Notes: generated from the letters alone by a model not told the origin. DNA of 64,000 nt from Paenibacillus swuensis (GCF_001644605.1 NZ_CP011388.1:3949501-4013500), one strand, 5' to 3'; shown: positions 41,247 to 50,682, counted from the stretch's first letter. A program made the numbers and translations.

Positions 41247-43316
41247 TTAATACGAATGCGCTGTCCTTGTAATCCATTCGTACTGATTTCCCCGAACCTT
41301 TCCATCTACCGCATTCCCCCATTTCATCAGGGAGATCATCCCTGGAATAAACCATAACCGCATTGAGGTTTTCATTTCCCCTTGCATATATAAAGTTGCC
41401 CGACGCAAATCCGTTCCTGTATTGAGTTGCAGCATGGCTTGCGTTCTGGACAACTGTGATGAAGTGTTCATGTTCATCCATAAGAATAATCTTAAATAGT
41501 CCTTATAACTCAGTTGAATCGTAGGCATCTTTGAAATAAGTTCTACTTCTTTCCCTTCCGTTAGTAACTTAAGATCCGCTGATGCTTTTGAAGCGCCCTC
41601 AGCCAAAGCTGATAAAAACAACAACCACGGCGTTAAAGCGGATCCAGCGGATTTGGGACTAAGTATAGCTTCGATAGTACGAACAGCGAGTCGAATCCCG
41701 TACATCTCACCGTAAGCCGCCGCCATGTTCGCATGGCAAGAAGGCAAGCCGTAAAGTATGTATTCAACTTCCTGTTTGCGAAGCGGATGTGATTGCGGAT
41801 CCGACAAAACATTCGGTTTTGGCACCTTTCGCATATCAAAATCAATTGTACGGTAATTAAAATTTTGGAGTATATATTCGTTGGTGTACAGCGTGTCTCT
41901 TATCGTTTCAATGCCTTGCAGCGCGCGTGATAATATTCCTATGGAGTTCTTACCGGAGGTCTCTGGGGGAATGTCGAGCGGGTTTAACTTCGTCGGTTCA
42001 GTGGCTGGGGATCCATTACGATAACTTACAGCATAACCCTCAGGTCCTTCTAACTGCATGTATGAATTAACATCTTGCCAGTCACAGCCTGTTATGGCCA
42101 TTTGATGCTTGGCATCGTTCATAGCTTGCTGGGCTTGTCCCACTGCTTCTTCCCGCTTGTGCTCTTCGTTTTCTGCGGCCGTAAGCCGGGGTCCTTCCGC
42201 GTCTTTTCGCAACTGGAATACAGAGCGAGCATGAAGGAGATGTGCGGAATGATCCACAGATGTTGAAACGCCTGTGACAGTCCTTGTATGGTAGTTGCTA
42301 TATGCGGAAGAAATAGAAGCCATTTGACTTTTATACAGCGTGTAATAATCAGAACCCATTACAGTTATTGTATTTAATGAATCCTGTAAACCCTGATTCC
42401 CCTGGGTTGAACTTGTAACTTGCGGTTGATTCAAGGATTGGGTTGCTTCGGCCAACTTCACCGATAACTCCTCATCCTTGCGCAAAGCTAAATCCAGTTC
42501 ATGCGCTATCTGTCGGGTTATAGCCAAGTTCATCTCGTGCTGCTGTTGTGATGAAGATTGAAGATTACTCTCAAGTTCGCTAATTGTAACTTTTAATTGC
42601 TGGATTTGCAGCATTCTCTTCTGTTCCTCCACAGGATTCCCAGTGTTTAACGTTGATGATTGTAATTGTAGTTCTGCTCTCTCTAGCTGAGCATAACGCT
42701 CCTCGTCTGTTGCCGCATATCTGAGATAGTCTGTTTCCCATGATTTCCATTTGGTAAAGGCTTGCTTTAAATGCAGATCCCTGAGCTTTACCAGTTTGTC
42801 AACCTCCGACGCGTATGTTACATATTGATCTGCCATCATCGCGGCATCAGGGAGACCTCTCCATTTGTCCAACAACTGGCGGGTATACTCAATGGGGGCC
42901 TTATACTTCATATCTTCTTGAATCTGATGTTGGATCGCTAAGGGATTAGCTAAACTATGCAAAGGTTGCAGACGGATACTGTTATCCACATATGAGGTAT
43001 TCGTAAACTGAAACGCTGAGGCTGTCCGGTCAGGAAGATTGAGCTTTATGATCTTCTGCGCCATTAATACCCGGTCTTCTTCATTTATAGAGACGCCATA
43101 CAGACCATACTGTTGCAATGATGAATCATAAGCGGAGAGCACGGAGTTCATAGATGCATACAGAGCATGTTCAGACTGTCTTTCAGCCACATAGATGCGT
43201 GTAAAATCAATTAGTAAAGTTGTGAACAAAAACAACACTCCGGTTATGACAATCAGGTAAATGGATATAGCCCCTCTTTGATCATTCGCTACATGCCGGA
43301 TTGCTGACTTAACCAT
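41247..43316 (-). CDS. Large TadG-like protein with a coiled-coil middle
   Basis: 689 residues. It has an N-terminal membrane anchor (NDQRGAISIYLIVITGVLFLFTTLLIDFTRIYVAE, Tad secretin-helper/TadG-like) and a long extracytoplasmic region. Residues ~200-290 are a strongly predicted coiled coil rich in Glu/Gln/Leu (LQIQQLKVTISELESNLQ). The C-terminal ~200 residues contain YILYGLPSCHANMAAAYGEMYGIRLAVR. It is about twice the size of ordinary TadG proteins and carries no von Willebrand domain that I can see. Its start overlaps the previous gene by 8 bases. Confidence 0.8.
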   Translation of the reverse strand: MVKSAIRHVANDQRGAISIYLIVITGVLFLFTTLLIDFTRIYVAERQSEHALYASMNSVLSAYDSSLQQYGLYGVSINEEDRVLMAQKIIKLNLPDRTASAFQFTNTSYVDNSIRLQPLHSLANPLAIQHQIQEDMKYKAPIEYTRQLLDKWRGLPDAAMMADQYVTYASEVDKLVKLRDLHLKQAFTKWKSWETDYLRYAATDEERYAQLERAELQLQSSTLNTGNPVEEQKRMLQIQQLKVTISELESNLQSSSQQQHEMNLAITRQIAHELDLALRKDEELSVKLAEATQSLNQPQVTSSTQGNQGLQDSLNTITVMGSDYYTLYKSQMASISSAYSNYHTRTVTGVSTSVDHSAHLLHARSVFQLRKDAEGPRLTAAENEEHKREEAVGQAQQAMNDAKHQMAITGCDWQDVNSYMQLEGPEGYAVSYRNGSPATEPTKLNPLDIPPETSGKNSIGILSRALQGIETIRDTLYTNEYILQNFNYRTIDFDMRKVPKPNVLSDPQSHPLRKQEVEYILYGLPSCHANMAAAYGEMYGIRLAVRTIEAILSPKSAGSALTPWLLFLSALAEGASKASADLKLLTEGKEVELISKMPTIQLSYKDYLRLFLWMNMNTSSQLSRTQAMLQLNTGTDLRRATLYMQGEMKTSMRLWFIPGMISLMKWGNAVDGKVRGNQYEWITRTAHSY

Positions 43317-44319
43317 GCTTGACGATGATGATGCCCTTCTGCTCCAATGTTTTTTGCAGGGATTTGGATAATCCCCATTGCTCTTTGCCGTCTTTCTTGA
43401 ATAAATGCCACACCACTCCCTTTACTTTCCCCGTAGCCATCAGCTCCAAATCCTTAGTCAACTGATCCCTTAAAGATCGGGTTGAGCTTTGGTAACCGAT
43501 GTAAGCTTGATGGGCTACGCCATCGGAATCCAGCGCATCAATCATACGCCATTCGCCGGTCTGCTCTGTCGTAGCCGAAGATCCGCGACCTCCTACCGTA
43601 TTCTGCAAAAATTGCTTTGCTTCACTATGAGTTCTGAAAGCCAAAGTCTGAGTTGAAGTTTGTACTGGTGTCGCGGTCTTAAATCGATTCAAGAGTAGTT
43701 GAAGTTGTGTACGACTCATATAATGCTGAATATAAGGCATATACGTTCTAACGAAATCCAAACTGCGTATAAATTCTGACGGCTCGACGATGGCAGCTTT
43801 AGCTTCGGCTTGCAGACCTGCTGTTCCCCATAATCCAGCCGACACAAGCGGCATCTGAAAAGGGCTCTGCAGCCTAACAGTAACATAACGGGTAAACATC
43901 TTATTGGAGTAAGCCATCTGACCATTCAATCCTTGCGGAAATTCGTTCAAGGCTTTGGCCATTTTCGTTTCCGGCAAACCCGATGACTCCATAACTCCCT
44001 CCCCGCCCACTTCAACTCTGGAAGGTTGATTGGGCCATAAGAAGTTGAATGTGTCCGAATTGCTGTCCTGAAGACTTCGCCAGTATAACCCGTCTGCCTG
44101 TCCAAGCGAATAATGTCCTGTGTTATAGCTGCGAAAGCTGTTGTTCCAATGGTTAGCTGTTCGCTGAGCTGCTTGGTTGACAATGACGGTCATGGCGCTC
44201 TTCTGGTAAATGAAAACGGAAGTGAAAATTAAACTCAGCGTAAGGAGCAAAACGACCGGAAATACGAGAGAAGCTTCGACTGTTAACGCCCCTTGGTTAC
44301 CTTGAATAATTTTACGCAC
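43309..44319 (-). CDS. TadE-like pseudopilin (first in the operon)
   Basis: 336 residues beginning MRKIIQGNQGALTVEASLVFPVVLLLTLSLIFTSVFIY, the TadE prepilin-like signature with Glu at +5 after the Gly-Ala cleavage region. A large extracytoplasmic domain follows. It starts 2 bases after the Flp-like pilin gene and overlaps the TadG-like gene by 8 bases. Confidence 0.85.
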   Translation of the reverse strand: MRKIIQGNQGALTVEASLVFPVVLLLTLSLIFTSVFIYQKSAMTVIVNQAAQRTANHWNNSFRSYNTGHYSLGQADGLYWRSLQDSNSDTFNFLWPNQPSRVEVGGEGVMESSGLPETKMAKALNEFPQGLNGQMAYSNKMFTRYVTVRLQSPFQMPLVSAGLWGTAGLQAEAKAAIVEPSEFIRSLDFVRTYMPYIQHYMSRTQLQLLLNRFKTATPVQTSTQTLAFRTHSEAKQFLQNTVGGRGSSATTEQTGEWRMIDALDSDGVAHQAYIGYQSSTRSLRDQLTKDLELMATGKVKGVVWHLFKKDGKEQWGLSKSLQKTLEQKGIIIVKHG

Positions 44320-44321
44320 AA

Positions 44322-44537
44322 TTACTTTGGAGGCGTCAAAAGCGTGCCGTCTACCGTATCGGTGTTGTTGATAAGCTGTTCATTAGCTTGTCCCAGCAGC
44401 TTTTCAAACCATCCGATAATCCATTTGCGAAATGCTACTGCAAGAATGAGGATAACCGCAATGATCATAATGATTTCTAACGTTCCCAAACCTTCTTCTT
44501 CCTTCCATAACGCTTTAACTCTGTTCATCCATTTCAT
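44322..44537 (-). CDS. Flp-like pilin (Flp1 family)
   Basis: 71 residues: a basic N-terminus, the processing region EEEGLGTLEIIMII with Glu at +5, a ~20-residue hydrophobic helix, and a short polar tail ending TLLTPPK. This is the layout of the major Flp1-like pilin of Firmicutes Tad systems. The prepilin peptidase encoded at 40067 should cut after the glycine. An AGGAGG-type site precedes it. The protein is expected to form the pilus shaft. Confidence 0.88.
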   Translation of the reverse strand: MKWMNRVKALWKEEEGLGTLEIIMIIAVILILAVAFRKWIIGWFEKLLGQANEQLINNTDTVDGTLLTPPK

Positions 44538-44555
44538 ATTCGTTCCTCCTGTTAT

Positions 44556-45428
44556 TTAAGAATTCATCATCATGACACCTGGTGCCGCGACCACAATTAA
44601 GATCACCAGGAAGATCAGCATGAGCGGTAAAATCATTTTGGCCGAAGCTTCTTCACCTGCTGTTTTGGCTTCCGCTTTTTTCTTTTCCCATAATTGTCTT
44701 GACAGTTCTCTTAATGTAAGTACAAAATAATCACCCCCTTTACGGTAATTCATTAATATCGTGTTTACGAATACTGCGGTTTCCTGAACGCCGCAACGCT
44801 TGTTAAAGTCCTCCATGACACGGCCGAAGGATTCGTTTCTGTCCAGTTCCGTTACTGCCTGTCGCAGCTCTGCATAAAGGGGCTTTGTCACGTCTCCGTG
44901 ACTAGAACATTTCATAAGAGCTCCTTGTATCGTTTCACCCGCGTTCATTAGCAAACACATTTTGTCCAGCAGCTCCGGCATATCTCTGATTATAAGTTTC
45001 TTTCGTTCACCGATGCTCTTGTTCAGACTTTGCCATCTAAGGAATGGGATCACACTTGTCAGGATTAAGCCAGCGATATACATAACCCATCCATCAGAAG
45101 AAATGGCGGCAATACCGCTAAAAAATAATTGACACAACAACATATAGCACAACATTCTACTAAGAAATCTTTGGATTCGAATCTGCATTCGATCCTGCGA
45201 CGGAAGTAAATTTAACTTTTGAATGATGGCTGAAACCCAAGTTGCGAACCGACGTCTAATGTGCAGATACTCAATTAAGAACCAGCTTAATGCCTCAAGT
45301 CGGGCGCGGATCTTATTAGATTGATTATCAGGATGCGGCTTTAAATTCCAAACGAATCCGATCCCTATCACTAAGGCGATAGACTGGGCCAAGAACCACA
45401 AAAGAAAGAATGAATTCAACTCGTTCAC
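44556..45428 (-). CDS. tadC: Tad assembly platform protein TadC
   Basis: About 290 residues, type II secretion F domain, with helices near the N-terminus and at the end (MILPLMLIFLVILIVVAAPGVMMM). The block MPELLDKMCLLMNAGETIQGALMKC is typical. I prefer the GTG start at 45428, which overlaps the tadB stop as GTGTGA; a TTG at 45461 opens a longer frame without a clear ribosome site. TadC and TadB form the inner-membrane platform for the TadA motor. Confidence 0.88.
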   Translation of the reverse strand: MNELNSFFLLWFLAQSIALVIGIGFVWNLKPHPDNQSNKIRARLEALSWFLIEYLHIRRRFATWVSAIIQKLNLLPSQDRMQIRIQRFLSRMLCYMLLCQLFFSGIAAISSDGWVMYIAGLILTSVIPFLRWQSLNKSIGERKKLIIRDMPELLDKMCLLMNAGETIQGALMKCSSHGDVTKPLYAELRQAVTELDRNESFGRVMEDFNKRCGVQETAVFVNTILMNYRKGGDYFVLTLRELSRQLWEKKKAEAKTAGEEASAKMILPLMLIFLVILIVVAAPGVMMMNS

Positions 45429-46324
45429 ACCTTTAAATTCATAATTTTCATGGACAGCCAACCGGCAACACCAATGACGGCTAACGCCAATGTCATGACA
45501 AAGTGGCCTTTAAGCGTGTATAGCGGTTGCATATAATCCGGAGATCCGAAGCTTAAAAATCCGATAATGACAAAAGGAATGACACACATCGCTTTGGATT
45601 CGAACCTTTTCTGTGCGATCATGACCGAAATTTCTTGTTCGATTTGCAGCTTGTCGCCAATCATATGGGCTGTTTTACGCACAACTTCCACTAAATCTCC
45701 GCCGGTTCTTTTGCAAATATTAAACACCTCGGTAAAGTTGCTGATTTCATCCAGATGAGCTCTCGCTCCCAAATCGCTTAAGGCTTTCTCAATGGGCAAT
45801 CCATTATCCACTTTCCGTACAATCGCTTCCATTTCCTGAACCATGGCCAGATCGGCATCAGGATAAATCAGAGTCAGATCAACAATGGCTTCTCTAAAAG
45901 CATTCTCGACGGATTTTCCTGCTGACAACGAAGAAGATATGGAGTATAAACAGTGTTTAAAGCTGAGCTGCAGCTCTTTTTTCTGCTTGAGAATTCGGTT
46001 GCGAATCCAAACTCCGGGAGCCTTCAAAGAGATGAAGCTTAGCGCCGCAGATAGAACAATACTCTTGTAGAACAGATAGCCGATAATGAACATAATCAAG
46101 GCGGTTAGGAAAATAACGATCCATTTCTCGTGGGTAACGAGGGTGTATTCATCATAATTTTTGGCTGTATATACTTGAGCGGATTTCGGTTGAACTGACG
46201 TTGGCGCATGCTCCTTAATGACAGAACTTGTCTTTAGTACAATCGCCCGCTGAGATATCCGCTCCTTACCCCATAATACGATTCCCGCCAACCCTGCCAA
46301 GACGATAGCAATAAATCCTAACAA
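45425..46324 (-). CDS. tadB: Tad assembly platform protein TadB
   Basis: 299 residues with an N-terminal helix, a pair of helices at ~90-120 and a C-terminal pair. The type II secretion F domain is visible in FKHCLYSISSSLSAGKSVENAFREAI, FNICKRTGGDLVEVVRKTAHMIGDKL and AQKRFESKAMCVIPFVIIGFLSF. The C-terminus couples to tadC and the start lies 9 bases after the tadA stop. Confidence 0.92.
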   Translation of the reverse strand: MLGFIAIVLAGLAGIVLWGKERISQRAIVLKTSSVIKEHAPTSVQPKSAQVYTAKNYDEYTLVTHEKWIVIFLTALIMFIIGYLFYKSIVLSAALSFISLKAPGVWIRNRILKQKKELQLSFKHCLYSISSSLSAGKSVENAFREAIVDLTLIYPDADLAMVQEMEAIVRKVDNGLPIEKALSDLGARAHLDEISNFTEVFNICKRTGGDLVEVVRKTAHMIGDKLQIEQEISVMIAQKRFESKAMCVIPFVIIGFLSFGSPDYMQPLYTLKGHFVMTLALAVIGVAGWLSMKIMNLKV

Positions 46325-46333
46325 ATATTTTCT

Positions 46334-47581
46334 TCACCCTTTCCCAAGGCCCGCCATCTCAAGTTTATGCCTTCTGATTAAGTTGTTACCTGTAGAAATC
46401 AAAGCCCCCTTCACATCATTAGTTGACTTTTTGGAATCAGACGCAATTTCATATGGTTCATGCTCCTCAAATCGGTAGAGAGGATTTAACACAATTTCAC
46501 CTTGTACCACACCGACGATTTCTGAAATTTCTGTAACACGGCGTGTCCTGTCCCTCAACCGCGACAAGTGAATCATAATATCAAGGGCTGAACAAATTTG
46601 GTTGCGTATGACGCCTATTGGCAGATCGGCTGCGCTAAGCACCATCGTTTCCAGACGGCTGAGCATGTCGGTTACTGTATTGGCATGTCCCGTGGATAAT
46701 GAACCGTCATGTCCGGTGTTCATCGCCTGCAGCATATCCAAAGCCTCCGCTCCCCTTACCTCACCCACAATGATTCGGTTCGGGCGCATGCGGAGTGAAG
46801 CGCGAATAAGATCGCTCATCGATACTTTGCCTTTCCCTTCCGTATTGGCGTTTCGCGTTTCCAAAGCAACCCAATTCGGTACATTGCTAATTTGAAGCTC
46901 TGCTGAATCTTCAATCGTGATTACACGCTCATCTGAAGGAATGGATGATGATAATGCATTTAGGAACGTTGTTTTTCCAGAACCTGTGCCTCCTCCGATA
47001 AAAATATTGTATTTAGCTTTCACCAGTGTAGTTAGTAATTTATGAACTTCTTGGGTGATTGACCCGGATGCCGTGAGTTGTTGAAGGGTTATCATCTTCT
47101 CGGGGAATTTACGTATGGTGACCGTCGGACCCTTGAGTGCAAGTGGAGGAAGAACAATATGAACACGGGAACCGTCTGGTAAACGGGCATCTACAACTGG
47201 AGAGCTCGCATTAACAATTCGGTTTACTTTGGATACGATCATTTGAATGATATCCTCAAGTTTTTCTCTGGATTCGAACATGAGAGGTAATTGGTGTACA
47301 GCTCCATACCGTTCGATGAAAATTTCCTCGTGACTATTAATCATGATTTCAGAAATTGTGGGATCATCCAACAACGGTTGCAAAACATCCATCCCTCTAA
47401 AGGTGTTGAATATGCGTTCAACAGCGTTTCTCTTTTCCTCAAACGTGAGCAACCGGGTATCGAAAGAATGGAGCACTTTGGTTTCAATACATCTTCTCAA
47501 TTGTTCATCATCCAAAGAAAGAACCTGGTTCAGTTCTCCCCTGATTTCTTCCCTTAGTTGAAAATATAAGATATCATTCAT
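46334..47581 (-). CDS. tadA: Tad secretion ATPase TadA/CpaF
   Basis: 415-residue hexameric motor ATPase. Walker A is GGTGSGKTTFLNAL (about residues 196-209), the Asp box ITIEDSAEL (about 220), the Walker B region RIIVGEVRGAEALDMLQAM and the His box SLSTGHANT. The N-terminal domain contains ILINSHEEIFIERYGA, typical of CpaF. The ATG overlaps the TadZ-like gene stop as ATGA. It powers pilus assembly from the cytoplasmic face. Confidence 0.95.
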   Translation of the reverse strand: MNDILYFQLREEIRGELNQVLSLDDEQLRRCIETKVLHSFDTRLLTFEEKRNAVERIFNTFRGMDVLQPLLDDPTISEIMINSHEEIFIERYGAVHQLPLMFESREKLEDIIQMIVSKVNRIVNASSPVVDARLPDGSRVHIVLPPLALKGPTVTIRKFPEKMITLQQLTASGSITQEVHKLLTTLVKAKYNIFIGGGTGSGKTTFLNALSSSIPSDERVITIEDSAELQISNVPNWVALETRNANTEGKGKVSMSDLIRASLRMRPNRIIVGEVRGAEALDMLQAMNTGHDGSLSTGHANTVTDMLSRLETMVLSAADLPIGVIRNQICSALDIMIHLSRLRDRTRRVTEISEIVGVVQGEIVLNPLYRFEEHEPYEIASDSKKSTNDVKGALISTGNNLIRRHKLEMAGLGKG

Positions 47582-48696
47582 ACGGCACTACGCCCTGAAA
47601 TAACATCAACGACCTGCTTGAGATTATCATTAAATATTCGATTAGAAAGCTGTTGTTCACGATTACGTACATTCTTCCATTGAGGGATATAAGGGAGCAA
47701 ACCACTAATTAAGACATCCTCTTGATCCTCAGAAGCCCGAAACGCACCCGTGTATTTGTTGGTATAAAATCGAGCTGCTTGGCGAATACGCTCCAGTTGT
47801 TGGGGCTGATTCAAATTAGCTTCCGTTAACCATAACTTGGCTTTCCGGGTTGAGTGCAAATCATCCAACACCAACCACAGCACAGCGTCGCTCATAGCCA
47901 TGGATTCCAAAATCCTGTTGTGATAACACGATTCCAAATCCATAACAATATATGAAAATTGATTTAATTGTTGTAATGCTGCTATAAGCTTCCTCACATC
48001 CGCTGACTCCATGTGCTGCATTTCTCTGACGGAATGATGTGGTGCGATAAAGGAAACGCCAGTATATTCATCCTTCTGTATACATGCTTTGAGTTGTTGC
48101 TCAAGAGCGGCATCTTCTTGTCTAAGGTAATATAAAACTTGCGAAAAACCCGCCTCTTCTGAACCGTGCAACCATGCAGTTGTAGATGGGATGGACTCTA
48201 GACTAAGGTACAACACGTTTTCTTGACGCTCCGAGAGAAGATGAGCCAAATTCATGGCAACTGTAGTTTTACCGCAACCTCCTGTAGCCGAGAAGACGGA
48301 TATAATCCTCGTATCTTGCTCCCTATTTGCGTTATCTTTAAACAAGGATCGGTCACCTAAAGCTCCTGCATATAACGTATATACTTTACTAAAAAGATCA
48401 TCAACGGATTGATACTTATTAACAAAGGAAAGTCCTTCTTTATACAATTCTGTCTCTGAATCCGCAATCGCGATAAGACATTGGGTACTTGCTTTAAGCT
48501 CGAATTCCAGATCGCTGATCCATGTGGAACAAACAAGTGTGATGTCCGTACGTAAACCAGTCTGAAGGTGTTGGGACATTTGCTCCAATTCCGAAATATA
48601 ACGAATATTCAGCTTGTTAAAGCGAGGCGTGGATCTTACATAGTTTGCAATCCTGCTTAAATAATCAGGATCAGGATCCGCCCATAAGACTTGCAT
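47578..48696 (-). CDS. tadZ: TadZ/CpaE-like localisation ATPase
   Basis: 372 residues. The N-terminal ~115 residues look like a degenerate receiver domain (MQVLWADPDPDYLSRIANYV). The C-terminal part is a ParA/MinD ATPase with Walker A SATGGCGKTTVAMNLA (about 130-145). The family protein places the Tad machine at a cell pole or site. The start at 48696 follows AAAGGAGC; the frame to 48720 would contain that site. Confidence 0.9.
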   Translation of the reverse strand: MQVLWADPDPDYLSRIANYVRSTPRFNKLNIRYISELEQMSQHLQTGLRTDITLVCSTWISDLEFELKASTQCLIAIADSETELYKEGLSFVNKYQSVDDLFSKVYTLYAGALGDRSLFKDNANREQDTRIISVFSATGGCGKTTVAMNLAHLLSERQENVLYLSLESIPSTTAWLHGSEEAGFSQVLYYLRQEDAALEQQLKACIQKDEYTGVSFIAPHHSVREMQHMESADVRKLIAALQQLNQFSYIVMDLESCYHNRILESMAMSDAVLWLVLDDLHSTRKAKLWLTEANLNQPQQLERIRQAARFYTNKYTGAFRASEDQEDVLISGLLPYIPQWKNVRNREQQLSNRIFNDNLKQVVDVISGRSAV

Positions 48697-48724
48697 ATCT
48701 TTTAGCTCCTTTCGGTTCATAGTT

Positions 48725-48850
48725 TCACATCAGATGTTGCAGTAAGCCCCCAAATACCAGGATTAGGCCGGCAATGCCAATCACAATACCGGCTTGTTTT
48801 CTTTCCTTACCTGACACAGGAATTTCCGGATGCCATTTAGTCCAGTTCAT
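48725..48850 (-). CDS. Small membrane protein at the head of the Tad operon, 41 residues
   Basis: MNWTKWHPEIPVSGKERKQ followed by a single hydrophobic helix (GIVIGIAGLIL, VFGGLLQHLM). GTGAGGTGTGTG lies just before the ATG, a good ribosome site. The stop is 28 bases before the TadZ-like start. It has no family I recognise. Position at the first place in the operon, membrane insertion and the ribosome site argue for a real gene. Confidence 0.6.
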   Translation of the reverse strand: MNWTKWHPEIPVSGKERKQAGIVIGIAGLILVFGGLLQHLM

Positions 48851-48875
48851 CACACACCTCACGTTCTAGTAAACA

Positions 48876-48924
48876 CAGAAAAAGCACACACAGAATCAGG
48901 TTAGGTCAACCTGTCCGCGGTGCT
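48876..48924 (-). terminator. Hairpin between the kinase gene and the Tad operon
   Basis: AGCAC/GTGCT closes an imperfect stem (48883-48924) with an inner CAGGTT/AACCTG; TTTTTCTG follows on the minus strand. It may end the kinase transcript or attenuate the Tad genes. Confidence 0.7.
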
Positions 48925-48984
48925 TCCGAGACATGAATTTATAATTATTTCTATAATATATAATATATACCATTTATGCAACAA

Positions 48985-50490
48985 CTATTTCATTTGTATC
49001 AGTACTCGGTGAAAAGAGCGTATTAATCTGTGCTTGATTGTCGCTGTCTCTAAACGAGAAGATTGGGGCAACAAAATTTCCAGAACAGGAACAATCGCTT
49101 CCAAGACTGATGTTGCGTATTCTTCGAGATCTAATATAGATTTTTGTTTCCAAAAAGAGTCGACACAATGAAGATAAGGGATATCAGGTATGAAGCATAC
49201 AGGTTGTTCAGGGAAGCTTTGAAGCCATCGTTTGCGGGAAGGAAAGACGACATCCCTGTTCCCGATCCAGTATACCTTGCCTCCTTGCTTTGTTAAATAG
49301 TCAATTCGCTCAGGCACCCACTGCTCCTCATTCAAAGTCCACACAGCCGGCATCGGCGTTGCAATCAGGAACCACATGTCCACCTGCTCCAAGTCTATAT
49401 TCCCGAGTGTTTCTAAAGAAAGATCTAAGAGCACCAATGGTTCTTTAGCGGCCAGCATCTTATGTTGATATTCAAGAATGTCGGATGAATGCCTGAAATC
49501 CAGAACGGCGTGCGGCACACCATGTGCGCTTAGTCCTTTAGCTACCGCGTGTTGCACGAATGAAGCACCCGCACCACGGTAAACACTTGTGAATGCCACA
49601 ATCTTCTTGTTCATCGGTTTATTAAAAACAGAACGTTCAGGATTACGAACACTTTGAGGAGATATGGATTGCATTGAATGTTGTGTTACTTGATGTAAAT
49701 CCGACCTCAGCTCCGATGCGCTTTGATATCGCTCTGCTGGATTTACCCGTAGCAGTTTGGAGATTACTTGCAATAGTTGTGGCTCCACAGCTTCTATTTC
49801 TAACAATTCAGTTTGTGAAACCCAACCCGGCATAGCATAGTGACCGCCGCTGTACAGATAATACATTAGCGCTCCCAAGGCGTACAAATCAGAGCGATGA
49901 TCCGACTGATTGCCGTTAAACTGCTCCGGTGCCGCGAACCCGACGGTACCAATCGGAACTGTGTCTTGCTGCTGTCCGGCCTTATATGTTCGTGCTATGC
50001 CAAAATCAATTAACCGTATCCCTTTGCGTTGATCAATCATAACGTTGGACGGCTTTAGATCACGGTAAACATACGGATGGACTGGCTGCTCATGTAAATA
50101 TTGAAACACGTCGCAGAGCTGAAGTATCCACTGATTTATTGCTGGATGTGGAAGTTTCTTGTTTAAACGCTCGAAATGCGCCTGCAACGTTTCACCCTCC
50201 ACATATTCCATCACCAAAAAATCCGTACCATAATCAGTAGCAGGAAGATAATCAATCATATCCGGCAACATGGGATGCTTTAACTGCATCAAGACCATCG
50301 CTTCTTCAGAACTAACCTCAATCCCTCCGACATTGTTAAAACTCTGTTTGATAGCCCAAAGCTTACCGTTTAATTTGAGATCTTCCGCACCATAAACAAC
50401 GCCCATACCTCCTTCACCCAAAATAGAGCGGATTACATATCGATTTGCCAAAATCGTTCCTGGCTGTAACCTGTTATTATTCGGATTCAA
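48985..50490 (-). CDS. Ser/Thr protein kinase fused to a degenerate ParA/TadZ-like domain
   Basis: 501 residues from the TTG at 50490, which follows AAGGAGGGTG. A frame from 50544 has no site and contains that one. The kinase domain spans ~1-270: glycine loop LGEGGMGVVYGA (24-35), Lys48, catalytic YRDLKPSNV (Asp144), IDFGIAR (162-164 DFG) and GTVGFAAPEQF. After a ~20-residue linker the C-terminal ~200 residues begin KKIVAFTSVYRGAGASFVQHAVAKGL, which aligns with ParA/TadZ Walker A regions but has lost the GKT/S. No PASTA domain or membrane span is present, so the kinase is probably cytoplasmic. It is likely to control the Tad machine and the FHA protein. Confidence 0.85.
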   Translation of the reverse strand: MNPNNNRLQPGTILANRYVIRSILGEGGMGVVYGAEDLKLNGKLWAIKQSFNNVGGIEVSSEEAMVLMQLKHPMLPDMIDYLPATDYGTDFLVMEYVEGETLQAHFERLNKKLPHPAINQWILQLCDVFQYLHEQPVHPYVYRDLKPSNVMIDQRKGIRLIDFGIARTYKAGQQQDTVPIGTVGFAAPEQFNGNQSDHRSDLYALGALMYYLYSGGHYAMPGWVSQTELLEIEAVEPQLLQVISKLLRVNPAERYQSASELRSDLHQVTQHSMQSISPQSVRNPERSVFNKPMNKKIVAFTSVYRGAGASFVQHAVAKGLSAHGVPHAVLDFRHSSDILEYQHKMLAAKEPLVLLDLSLETLGNIDLEQVDMWFLIATPMPAVWTLNEEQWVPERIDYLTKQGGKVYWIGNRDVVFPSRKRWLQSFPEQPVCFIPDIPYLHCVDSFWKQKSILDLEEYATSVLEAIVPVLEILLPQSSRLETATIKHRLIRSFHRVLIQMK

Positions 50491-50531
50491 GAACACCCTC
50501 CTTTCATTCTCCCTCCATAAAAAATAACCTC

Positions 50532-50634
50532 TTGTCCAATTCATACGGACAAAAGGTGGTGATAAACGAATGAAAGCACCCCTTCAAGCCCGTGAGCGTG
50601 CAACAGCACAGCTAACGCTTGTCAGGATGCTTTC
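50532..50634. repeat. Structured intergenic region: inverted repeat and long imperfect hairpin
   Basis: TTGTCC/GGACAA (50532-50537 and 50547-50552) is a 6-base inverted repeat with a 9-base spacer upstream of the kinase gene. GAAAGCA/TGCTTTC (50572-50578 and 50628-50634) closes a long hairpin with inner CAAGC/GCTTG and GTGC-AACA-GCAC. There is no clean T tract. It may end the repair-gene transcript on the minus strand or regulate the kinase gene. A 38-codon plus-strand frame (50570-50686) with AAAGGTGGTG before it overlaps this hairpin and is not called. Confidence 0.45.
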
Positions 50635-50682
50635 CTTACTTCTTATTATACTAAAGTTAGTACATATTTCCAGTACATTATA

